The translations under genes and the position numbers were made by a program. The notes below the pieces were generated by a model. It saw nothing but the letters and a program-made list of their open reading frames with translations. It was not told the DNA's origin and made no database searches. Of a DNA stretch of 42,764 nucleotides, positions 32,149-42,764 are shown piece after piece (within the stretch, counting starts at the first letter, position 1; each line of letters opens with the position of its first letter). This stretch comes from Thoreauomyces humboldtii (taxonomy: Eukaryota > Chytridiomycota > Chytridiomycetes > Spizellomycetales > Powellomycetaceae): NCBI GenBank assembly GCA_027596035.1, contig JADGJA010000101.1:1-42764 (forward strand), given 5' to 3'.

Positions 32149-35100
32149 ATGCTTCGCTTCGAGGACTGCTTCTGGGGTACCGGCGAGGACCCGACCGCTG
32201 GGGTGCGCGCCCTCCACACCGTCTTCATGCAGCACCTTGCCGAAGCTGAAGACCTCCTTACGATGGTGCGTGCTCGAGTCGCCTCCGAGGAGGCCTACGC
32301 TTCGAACTTTCTCGAGCTTGGTCGACACAGCGGCTCCGTGTCGTCCTCCCCCAACATCCTCGGTCTGGGCGGCGACAAGGACAGTCGACGCTACTCGCGA
32401 GCCTCCACTCCTGCCATCGCCGCGGGCACCATGACCGGTCTGACGGGTGACCGAACCAACCGCATGAGCCTCAACAACATTGCCCTGGGCCTCGGAAACG
32501 CCGCAGCAAAGATCCAGTCCGCTGCTGCATCCTCCGGCCTGCCCGGGATGCCGAGCTGGAGCATGACAACCGAGCCCGACGGCGACACGAGCACCGTGGG
32601 TCCCATCGACGACCAGTCTAGCGTTCGACCCGTCATCCGCACCATACGCGAGCAGATGGTCGCCATGTCGCTCGCCCACAGGCAGCACGCGGACACCCTC
32701 ATCATGGCCGTCATCTCGCCTCTGCAAGCCTTCGTGGAGCAGCATCGCAAGGTTATGCTCAAGAAGAAGAGCGAAGTCGACCTGAACTTTGGTCAGCTTG
32801 CCCGTCTCGTGTCCGACATCGAGGCTCGTCACCTGATCTACCTGCAAAAGTGCAAGATTTGCGAGGAAGAAGACATCAAGTTCCGCGAGGACGGGGAAGG
32901 GCGGGCATCCACCTCAAGTCGCGTCAACAACGGACCGGTCATGATCGGAAGTCGCTCCGTCGGTCCCAACGAGTTCGGAAAGATGGTCGAGACCATGCGC
33001 AAGGATGTCAAGACCAAGAGCATCATGACCGAACTCGGCCTCTTTGAAAATTGCTTCATGGGCGACGATGCTATCGAGCACCTTCGGAAAAAGTATCCCG
33101 GTGTTCCCCGCGGCGACCTCAAGCTGATCTGTCAGGAGATTCTCGCCCGCAGGCTCATGACGGTTATCGTCGGTCCCAATGAGAACCGCGCGTTTGATCC
33201 CGAGCTTCCTTATCAGTTCGGTCGGCCTCTCCTCAAGACGGGCGAGCCTCCGCATGTCAAGGCCCGCAAGGATTCGGAGATGGCAAGGCTCGAGTACGAT
33301 TCCGCCATCAAGTCGGCGGAGCACACCCGATCCGCTCTTGAGTTTCACATAACCGATTACCTTCTTGCTGTTCAAGAGGCCGAGCATTACCGCCTGAAAG
33401 TCATCAAGGAGGCCATTCTTGCCTTCGAGTCCGCCCAGGTTTTTGTACTCGAAGAGATGCATAATGCTTGGCGACCTGCTCACATCACGGACGCCCTGAA
33501 GGCTGCTGCCTCCGCGCCAGAAGGCGCAGAAGTAGCTGCCGATGCACCGCCGACCACGCTCCTGACATCTCCGGACCCCACTGAAGGTGTCCAGTACATC
33601 GCTCGCCGATACCGCACCGGTCATCTACGGTCCAAACCCTTCGTATTTGAGTCTTACAAGAACGGTCGCGCTCCGCATCAGGTGTTCGGTATCGGTCTCG
33701 AGGAGCTTTCAAAAGTCACAAAGACGCCGATTCCACCCGTCGTTCGTCGCTGCGTCGCCGCACTGTACGAGAGCTTGATCAGCGGGCGATCGACGGTCGA
33801 TACATGGATCATGCCCAACCCGGACCTCCCCTCTGTGCAGTTTCTCAGACTTGAGTTCAACTCGTCTCCCAGAGGTGGAAGGGTGAGCTCGGCTACGTTG
33901 AAGAGATACCAGCCGCAGGTCGTTGCTGGCATCTTGAAGCTTTACTTGGTCGAGGCGCCCGTCAGTCTTTGTAGCTACGACACTTACGAGACACTTCGCA
34001 TGCTTTACTCTGATGGTATGTTGTAGCCGATGGCATGGTGCCTTCGATCTCGATGTCTGACCATGACCCACGCTCAGACTTTCAGACCTTCGATGATGAA
34101 GTCCGCGTGAAGTCGGTCAAGTCACTGCTTACTACACTCTCTCCTCCCCATTACGAGACACTCAAGTTCTTTACAGCGTATTTGCACGAGTAAGCATGCA
34201 CCGCAGCCATGTCTCTTTGGCTCATAAACTTACATGTATTTCCTTCAGACTTATCGCGAACTTGCCGGAGGACGACGAGCGCCTCGTCCGCTTGGCCTAC
34301 TCGATCGCACCTTGCATCCTCCGCCCGACTAACGAGACTCAGGAGACCCTCTCTGATCAACACCCGTGGAGATTTTCGATGGAACTCATGATTCGACATG
34401 TTGACCTGTTCGGACCCGTTGACAAAGCGGCTCTCATTGCGGAGCTCCAGACATCGCCATCACCCGAACCGGAAGATGAAGAGGACGAGGTGGCCAGCAG
34501 TCATCACGGAAGCCAGGCAGGTGACGCTGATGCTAGCCTGCGTACACGCGCAAGCTCAATTGCTGGGTCCGAGTCGACCCCACCGGGAACCCCACCTCTC
34601 AGGGAACCCGTCGGGAAAGGAACACAGGGATCATGGTTCCCATGGCCTCTGACGGCGTCCTCGGACCTTCCCACCCCGAACTCCACGCCGGGAAGGGAGC
34701 CATCTCCCCTCTCGGCCGTCGACGAAACGAGCGACGAGCACGTTGCCCTGCAGATCGCCTTGGCAGCGAAGAAGGTCGAGCGTCGAACTTCGAGATTGGA
34801 GATCAAACTCGCAGGCGTGCTGGCTCGCGCAAAGGGATCGAAGGCTCTTCCGACGGATGACACTGACGATGTGCCCCACTCTGCCGTGTCAAGGTCAATC
34901 TCCCCTTCCACACCAGGAGCCGATTCACCCAACTCACCGCCCGAGCTCGAGAGGAAGCCCTCCATATATCGCATGCCCTCGGTAGCAGAAGTCACATCGG
35001 TCGCAAAGTCCTTCCTCGGCATGGGCGCCGTCACCGAAGCGGAAGGCTCCACCGCCAGCCCCGCACCTCGATCCACCACCCCCGCCGCGACCCGCACCAC

Positions 35101-35611
35101 CGTCACGACCCCAGCTCAGGACCCTATCCCCGTCGTGGAGCTCGAGACCTCACCCTATGAGGACGTCATCAACGACCACCACGCGGCCGTCGAGGCCTCC
35201 ACCCGTCTGCCCGCGGAACTCGCCACCTCCCCCTACGAGGACGTCATCAACGCCGACCATCCTCCCGCTCCTTCCTCCGTCTCCGAACCCGTGCTTCACG
35301 AGGCCATCGTCGAGGAGGAGGAAGAGGAAGCCGAGGAGGAAGTCTACACCGAGACCGAGTCGGTCTACGAGGACGGCGAGGAGGAGTACACTGACGGCGA
35401 AGAGGTGTACGAGGAACACGAGTACACGGAGGAAGAACTGGAGGAAGTGGAGGAGGAGGAGGAGGAGGAGTACGAGGAGACCGAGGAGGTCGTCATTGAT
35501 GGAGACGCGGATCATCAGCCCGCCGTCATGGAAGCCGATGTGGACGGCGAGGAGGTCACGACCATGTTCCCCGATGCCCAAAACATGGACGAGTATTTGC
35601 AGTGGGGATAG
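32149..35611 (+). CDS. F-BAR, DEP and RhoGAP domain protein, Rgd2-like
   Basis: Proteins of this layout bind curved membrane and stimulate GTP hydrolysis by Cdc42/Rho-type GTPases during polarity and wall growth. Three exons (32149-34015, 34078-34189, 34249-35611) join cleanly. The F-BAR half starts MLRFEDCFWGTGEDPTAGVR with a disordered insert at about residues 65-140, then IREQMVAMSLAHRQHADTLI. A DEP domain is at about residues 285-370 (MTELGLFENCFMGDDAIEHL, CQEILARRLM). A second helical block follows at about 390-450. RhoGAP is at about residues 510-720 (HQVFGIGLEELSKVTKTPIP, VRRCVAALYESL, VAGILKLYLVEAPVSL, LPEDDERLVRLAYSIAPCIL). The usual GIFR arginine-finger segment is replaced by TVDTWIMPNP. 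The last 350 residues are disordered and very acidic (Glu runs near 35310-35500). Confidence 0.9.
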
Positions 35612-36163
35612 ATGTCAAGACAAGTACTAGCCTATCGCTAATTTCTTTTCGTAACTTTCGTATTGTAATCTCTGCCCCCCATTCAAACCCTGCGTTGTAC
35701 TTTAGACACATATTTTGCTTAAAAATGGATTAGATAACGAACTACCCTTGTGTCGCATACACTGACTCCGATGAAGCAATGAATTCCGCTTGAGCTACCA
35801 TTCGGGATAGTAAAGGCCTTCTAAGGACACGACTTTCTTTCGCAGGAGGCGACATGTTGACTGATCGATTCTTCAAGAACAAAACCATATCATCGTGCCC
35901 CGCTGCCGCCCTTCGTTCGGTTCTGCACCGCCGTCCGATTTACGCAATGTGCCGGGATTATTGCCCTTCGGAGTGAGGACCAGCAGGTCTGCACATTCAG
36001 GTTCCGACAGACTTGAGAGCGGCACATATAATCCACCGCCGTGAGACTGCTCAACCGTCAAGGATTTGAGCGTTTTGTTGGGCAAGAAGTGGGCTGAGCG
36101 CAACGGCTCTGGAAACTCGAGCTCATTGTACTCCGTGCCTATAGAAAGTCCTTGCGTTCCTGA
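35612..36163. other. Convergent 3' spacer with an extra minus-strand open frame
   Basis: 35612-35870 holds nothing but AT-rich 3' sequence. On the minus strand 36144 to 35873 stays open and looks coding (LRSAHFLPNKTLKSLTVEQS, GGGLYVPLSSLSEPECADLL), and is preceded by an acceptor-like ctatag. It could be an alternative last exon of TRAPPC2L or a piece of another gene. No family is recognised. Confidence 0.3.
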
Positions 36164-36901
36164 TCAAATTGTTGTAACCTCCGCCATGGCCTTTTCGAAA
36201 GCTGGCGACGTGATGGGCTGCTTTCCATCCGGGTCGTGGAACGGACAGGATACCAGTGTCACATACGCGTTATGTATCCGTCGGAACATCTGATGCCCCC
36301 GAAAGACGCAGAAGGTAAGCTTTGATGTCCGTCGGGAAGAAAGGGGAGAGTTTTTCCTGCCGCGTCCTCGTACATTCTTCATGTCCTGATCCTTGATGGA
36401 AACGTCCGACACGAGACTCGTGACGATGATGAACTTTACTCTGGTATTTGTGATGTATCCGAAACTACAAGCAAGAACCCATCAGTTGTTAAAGCAACGA
36501 CTCCAAGGCTTTTTGCAGAAGACAAGACTGACACTGCAAGCTCCTCCATCGCGTATAGCAATCCAAGGTATTGGTCTGCATGTTTCGTTGCACTGACTTG
36601 CACAGACAACCGCGTGTCAGTCCCAGGCGGCTAACACGGGCCACTCTCAACACGACACTTCCACCCACTTCGCTCTTCTATCAGATCGATGGAGGTGTGC
36701 GCCACGTAGTGGCACTTCAGGTCTGGGTAGGTCGTGCTGCAGTTTTTGATGTACAGTGGGTTGTTCTGTCGGGCAGGGGACGAGACGGGTTTAGGTGCCG
36801 GGAATTGGCAAGTTGGTGACATTTACGGTGTTGCCTCGCTGAGGTTCTCCCTACCGCACCGTTTTGCCGATGACTGCCAAACACACTACGTTGACCGTCA
36901 T
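36164..36901 (-). CDS. trappc2l: TRAPP-associated subunit TRAPPC2L
   Basis: TRAPPC2L is a small longin-fold, sedlin-like subunit associated with TRAPP complexes in Golgi and endosomal traffic. Exon 1 (36860-36901) codes MTVNVVCLAVIGKT. An intron of 94 nt (36766-36859) precedes NNPLYIKNCSTTYPDLKCHY with VAHTSIDLIEERS. Further exons give QYLGLLYAMEELAV, then FGYITNTRVKFIIVTSLVSD with VSIKDQDMKN, and after a GTACGA...CATCAG intron MFRRIHNAYVTLVSCPFHDP and the end AFEKAMAEVTTI. This matches the animal and plant family residue by residue in order and length (about 140). An ATG at 36822 also opens a frame, but the exon-1 start fits the family far better. Confidence 0.88.
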
Positions 36902-37081
36902 ACTTTACACGAAAGCTGGTATTGAGCAGCGGGATCGAGCAGGTGCGGGTGCTGCGGGTGACGCTGCGGGGGAACGAAGCGACCTACGGTACGGTGATAC
37001 ATGTATAGGTATCGGACTCCTCCGGACTCGCGGATTTCCCCCCTTGCCGTCGTCAGCAAGTCCCCAGAAGCAGTACGGAAG

Positions 37082-38573
37082 ATGCTTGCACCAGCCAGCA
37101 ATCCACCACCATTACCCTTCCAACTCCTGCTACCATCCTCGACCAGATGCTTCTCCCTCGAGCAGCTCACTCCTCAGTTCTTCTTCTCGCAAAAAGCCGT
37201 CCTCAAAGTCACTCCTTCAACAGTCTCGTTCGCAAGGGTCCCCGAGGCATAGACAGCGGCCTGGCCAGACGACATTGACCACGACCTCCTTGAGTTCAAA
37301 GCCCTGGATGTCACCGACCAGGTCATCCTGTTCGACGTCGGGCAGCTGTTGGGTAAGCAAGTCGCATGGATGCGCCGTGTGGAGAACCATGCCCCATTGA
37401 CGAAAGTGGTCGCATCTTTTGAAAACCCCAGGCGATCAGATCGAGGACGCAGGACTCGTGTTCCAGATCAACACTCGTGAAGGCGTCTACGTTCTGAAGG
37501 CCAGGTCGAAGGATCAGAAGGCGGACGTGACAGAGTTCTTGAAGGACGCTGCAAGGACGGAGCGGTCCGTGCAGCAGACCCTTTCGCCTTTGGGGGAGAG
37601 CGAGGCCGGAAGGTTCGTCGGAGGAGGACATTTCACTCGGTCCGTGCGTGGGGACTGCGTCCTTGGATCGTACTGATCATGGGTCGATCGCAGTACGAAA
37701 GGGAATCAAACGTGGGACGAGAACGTGGATTCCATCTCAGGGTGAGGATCGAAACGTCATCGTTGCTTCGTGGGGGGAAAAAGACGGTGAAAGCTGAGCA
37801 GGCAACTCTCGATTGCAGTATGAGAGAGCTACTGGAACATTACACTGCGTTATGCACGCAGTACGAGATAGAGTTGCAAGAGATGAGAGTACGTCTTCCT
37901 GTGGCTTCTTCCGGGCCGTGTTTCTGCCCGGCATCTGAGACCCCCCCCCTCCACCGTTTCAGGTGCAGGTCGATCTACAAACCCAGCAGTTCTCGGCCGC
38001 CGAGGAACAATGGAACGCTCTTCAGGATACCAACAAAGTAATTGGACTTTTCTACTTTCTTGCTGTTTTCTCGAACGTCCATTCACAAATCCACGCTTAC
38101 AGTCACTCTTGGAATCTTTGCAAACTACGCAACAACGAGCTGAGACGCTCCCGTCGCGCTTGGACGAGGTCGGACGGTCTAGCCTTGAGTCAGTGGACAA
38201 AGTACAAGTCATGCAGAAGAGGATGGACGACAATATGAAGCTCTTGCAGGACAAGAGTGAGATCGTAATTAGTGCTTTCTTACTATTGCGCGTCTGAGTG
38301 AAGGCTGATCTCTAATACCCCCATGCTTCCAGCTGGACACGTTCAAAATCTACTTGGAGAGTCCGGCAAGTCGCGCCCAGTGGACTCTGGAGTGGAGGAC
38401 CATCGCCGGATCTGGTAGGCTTCATATCCAGCATTACTTCTTACCGCTCATGTCTTTGGCTCATGCACATTGTCTTTTCAGCGGTCGCGGTTGCGTTCCT
38501 TGCAATGTTTGGACACTATCTTTGGCTTCTCAAGACTGCCTCGCATGAAGTGGCACAAAGGGGAGCCAATTGA
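37082..38573 (+). CDS. Coiled-coil protein with C-terminal membrane segment, unrecognised
   Basis: The N-terminus is uncertain; the first confident exon ends at 37352 and reads DDIDHDLLEFKALDVTDQVI with LFDVGQLLG. It joins across 37353-37431 to DQIEDAGLVFQINTREGVYV with LKARSKDQKADVTEFLKDAA. Later exons form a helical, probably coiled-coil region: MRELLEHYTALCTQYEIELQ, VQVDLQTQQFSAAEEQWNAL, SLLESLQTTQQRAETLPSRL and VDKVQVMQKRMDDNMKLLQD. The last two exons give WTLEWRTIAGSAVAVAFLAM followed by FGHYLWLLKTASHEVAQRGA and the stop at 38571-38573. The hydrophobic stretch near the end looks like a tail anchor facing the cytosol. An in-frame TAG just before 37253, or a one-base shift, separates this from a Ser/Lys-rich frame upstream. 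Function unknown. Confidence 0.6.
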
Positions 38574-38921
38574 CGCAGCTCGATAGCGATACAGAAAGTA
38601 TACATATTTGAACACGAGCCCTTGTAAATACACGAAATGGTACAAGAAAAGACCCCCCGTCCGTCCGTCCGTCCGCCCAATTAAAACCACCATCTCCACG
38701 ACATCGCCCATAATGTCCGCCTAAAAGCATCCCCCAACTCCAAGCACATACTCTAGGCATCACCAAACACTAGTATGCGTCCCAGATCCAGATCCTCAAT
38801 GCGCGATCTGCTGTGATGGGAAGCTGCGCCACTGTAAGTTTCACCCCAAACAAGGTTGGGCAGCGCTCTCGTCTTTCTGTGGTTGTGTAGATCACTCCGG
38901 CATCGTACAAGGGTATTCACA
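38574..38921. other. Spacer upstream of nmt1
   Basis: 348 bases between two plus-strand genes. A tandem ccgt repeat (ccgtccgtccgtccgtccg near 38658) is the only visible feature. No gene or RNA is seen. Confidence 0.4.
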
Positions 38922-40807
38922 ATGCCTGACCCGAAAGAAGATGCTCCGACGGAAGAGAGGACAACGGAGGTAGAGCTGATTCTACCCACGTCTTCAAAGC
39001 AAGGCGGCAGCGGACCCAGCGTCGAGGAAGGAGACCCACCGGGCGGCCGGGAGGCGACCGCACAAGAAGTCGCTGACATCATGCGAAAGGTTGGCACGAC
39101 GAATATTGGCTCCTTCGCTCGTGAAGAATGCTCGCTGATTCTCTTCCCTGCAGCTTGGAAAAATGGACCTGCAAGCTTTGGCTGGAGGGGCCGGAGTGGG
39201 AAACGACCAAAAGTCGCGCAAAGTCCCGAAAGACATGGACAAATACAAGTTCTGGAAGACGCAACCCGTTCCCCGCGTCGGTGCGTTCGCATCTCGAAAT
39301 CTCGAAAGGAGATGAAATGCTCCTTGACGGCGAAGGAACTAAAGCGTCATCTCATAGATGAGAAGGTGCAAACGAACGGCCCCATCGAGCCTGACAAGCC
39401 AAAGGAAGAGATCCGTCAGGAGCCATATACGCTTCCGAAGGACTTTATCTGGTCCCTTGTTGACATTGATAACGAGAAAGAGACAAAGGAGCTGTATGAG
39501 CTTCTTTCGCTCAACTACGTAGAGGACGACGATGCCACGTTTCGCTTTGACTACTCTGCGGCGTTTTTGAAGTGGTATGCATCGAGCCTTTCAAGCGCAA
39601 AACTGTTCCATGTGACTTATGGAACTTTAAGGGCTTTGCAACCTCCCGGCTGGAAGCAGCAATGGCACATTGGTGTCCGTGTGGCATCCAACAACAAGCT
39701 GGTCGCTTTCATCAGCGGCGTGCCAGCCTTCCTCCGCGTTGGATCGCAGTAAGCAAATCTCGGCGTTCGAATTGCCAAAGACTTGTCTGCCTGACTCGTT
39801 CTCGATGCTTGCAGCAAGCAGAAGATCGTGGAGATCAACTTCCTGTGTGTCCACAAAAAGCTTCGCGCGAAACGCCTTGCCCCAGTTCTCATCAAAGAGG
39901 TGACCCGCCGAGTGAACCTGGAGGGTATCTTCCAGGCCGCTTACACTGCTGGTGTCTATCTGCCAACCCCAGTGGCGAAGAGCAGGCAAGGGGGCGAGGT
40001 CCGCTGAATCTTCCTTTTCGTAAAACTTACCCCAACTCGGTCTTGACAGGTACTACCACCGCTCTTTGAACCCAAAGAAGCTCGTCGAAACAAAGTTCTC
40101 CTACATCCCGCGAGAATCGACCATGGCAAATTTGATCCGCCGCAACAAGCTCCCAGACACAACCTCTACACCCGGGCTGCGACCCATGCAGGAAGCCGAC
40201 ATCCCTCAGGTCACCACCCTTCTGAACCAGTTCATGAAGAAATTTCCCTTGGCGCCCTACTTTTCCGACGCTGAGGTTCGACACTGGCTACTCCCCGTGC
40301 CTGGCGTCATGTTCAGCTACGTCGGCCTGGTGAGCGCAGTGGCTGAAGAACGTTATTTGCATCCTCCCAAACTAAAACCACCTTCGCTCGTTTCCGCCTG
40401 AAGAACCCAAAGACTGGAAAAGTCTCCGACTTCTTTGCTTTCTACTCGCTCCCTTCGACCGTCATCGGCCACCCCGTTCACAAGCATCTCAACGCCGCCT
40501 ACCTCTTCTACTATGCGCCGAAGGGTCTAGGAGAGGATCCCAAGCACACTACGGACCTACTAAGGGACGCCCTCATTCTGGCACACAAGGTACGAAATTC
40601 GTGTTCGTAAAACGATATCCGCTAGGAAGATTCTCACTTATCGATCAGGAGAAATTCGACGTCTTCAACTGTCTCAATCTCATGCAAAACTCGGTGTTCC
40701 TGGATGAACTAAAGTTTGGACGCGGTGACGGAGACCTGCATTACTACCTGTACAATTACAGGTGCAAGGAGCTGAAACCTGAGGAGGTCGGTCTAGTGCT
40801 ATTGTAG
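38922..40807 (+). CDS. nmt1: Glycylpeptide N-tetradecanoyltransferase (N-myristoyltransferase)
   Basis: NMT transfers myristate from myristoyl-CoA to N-terminal glycine of proteins. The ATG at 38922 opens an acidic, variable N-terminus. Exon 2 (39154-39281) has [20 protein letters not shown] and [13 protein letters not shown]. Exon 3 starts at 39358 and includes [33 protein letters not shown] and FLKW. Later exons give [100 protein letters not shown] and [20 protein letters not shown], and the protein ends VGLVLL as expected for the catalytic C-terminus. The intron at 39986-40049 uses a GC donor (gcaagg). The 3' end faces trm61 with only 55 bp between them. Confidence 0.95.
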
Positions 40808-40862
40808 AGAATATGTAAAAGGCGTAACTATAGACCAGGGATTCAAATCAAAAAAAGAAAGG

Positions 40863-42253
<1,391 letters not shown>

Positions 42254-42474
42254 CTCCGCGTTTGTCTTTTGCTTTGCTGCGTGTGCTCTGGGGAGAAAAG
42301 GTGGGAAAAGAGGAAGAAATCCAAGAAAAAGATCGAGAGAAAGGTGTCGACAGTCCGACTCGTTCGGATTTCCCAGGAGCGGTCACCCTCCTCAGGGCCG
42401 CCTCCTGTTCGTTAGCTCAAGTACACAAGACACACGACGAGAAGGAACAAACACATACACTATCGATCGTCAAC
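42254..42474. promoter_or_regulatory. Shared divergent promoter, trm61 / AP-3 sigma
   Basis: Only 221 bp separate the two outward-facing start codons. The segment is purine-rich near 42300-42340 on the plus strand. I see no named promoter element. Confidence 0.4.
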
Positions 42475-42764
42475 CATGCTCAAGGCAGCAATGATATTCA
42501 ACAACCATGGCAAGGTACAGCTGGAAGAGTCTGCCTGTCGTTCCTCAGCACGTCTCTGACCCCCCAAGCCTTCCCCGCCGCCGCCTTACTACGCCACATA
42601 GCCTCGGCTCATGCAGTGGTATCAGCAAATGGTAAAACGTCGGAGGATCCGTCAAGGTCTCTTGCAGAGCAGTGGCTGATGTCATCTTCTTTAGGATGTG
42701 AAAACACAGCAGGAGATGTTGAAGGAGATATTTAGACTTGTGAACAGACGGTACGCCCGAGGGC
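42475..42764 (+). CDS. aps3: AP-3 adaptor complex sigma subunit, 3' partial
   Basis: The sigma subunit is part of the AP-3 coat that sorts cargo from Golgi/endosomes to the vacuole or lysosome. Exon 1 (42475-42514) codes MLKAAMIFNNHGK. Exon 2 is a 30-nt microexon (42602-42631) coding PRLMQWYQQM after acceptor acatag. Exon 3 (42695-42750) codes DVKTQQEMLKEIFRLVNRR and ends at a gtacgc donor. The window then stops inside the following intron. The joined residues match the N-terminus of AP-3 sigma more closely than AP-1 or AP-2 sigma. Confidence 0.9.

Overview
The window is nuclear DNA of an intron-rich, fairly GC-rich eukaryote, best read as a flagellated (zoosporic) early-diverging fungus, probably a chytrid-type lineage. 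Two observations carry this. First, genes are broken by many short introns, mostly 50-100 nt, with GT...AG ends and CTGAC/CTAAC-like branch sites. Second, fungal-style genes (an Rgd2-like F-BAR/DEP/RhoGAP, a CSC1/OSCA channel, Rgp1, Cox19) sit beside flagellar genes (IFT52 and DRC3) that non-flagellated fungi have lost. No tRNA, rRNA, CRISPR, origin or recognisable transposon was found. Because of the introns, most gene coordinates below are outer limits of a spliced CDS. Exon joins were inferred by eye from splice sites and family conservation.

Layout, left to right. 1-480: unrecognised coding pieces. About 504-1498 (+): mitochondrial ribosomal protein mL44, apparently broken by single-base shifts. 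1818-4418 (-): Rgp1, the partner of Ric1 at the Golgi. 5225-6142 (-): the E2 enzyme Ubc13. 6314-7873 (+): an unusual SH3 plus septin-like GTPase fusion. 8276-10288 (+): IFT52, facing DRC3 at 10512-12532 (-). 12728-16387 (+): a CSC1/OSCA-type channel. 16626-17562 (-): the TRAPP subunit Bet5, with an expanded intron full of GC-rich hairpins. 19306-21342 (+): the APC/C activator Cdh1/Fzr1. 21973-22573 (-): Cox19. 22964-24207 (+): a CBS-domain protein with a myristoylation-type N-terminus.

The right half continues with a secreted, internally repeated protein (25034-26230, -) and a long protein with an MPN-like start and an RD/RG-rich tail (26847-30918, -). Next come an Rgd2-like RhoGAP (32149-35611, +), the TRAPP-related TRAPPC2L (36164-36901, -) and a coiled-coil protein with a C-terminal membrane segment (about 37082-38573, +). 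The window ends with N-myristoyltransferase (38922-40807, +), the tRNA m1A58 methyltransferase subunit Trm61 (40863-42253, -) and the start of AP-3 sigma (42475 to the window edge, +).

Functionally this is mostly ordinary housekeeping with a membrane-traffic flavour (Rgp1, Bet5, TRAPPC2L, AP-3 sigma, RhoGAP), plus a convergent flagellar pair. The parts most worth a second look are the SH3-septin fusion with a substituted P-loop lysine, the hairpin cluster in the bet5 intron, the repeated secreted protein, the MPN-like/RD-rich protein, the Cdh1 lacking an obvious C-box, and the frame breaks in mL44.
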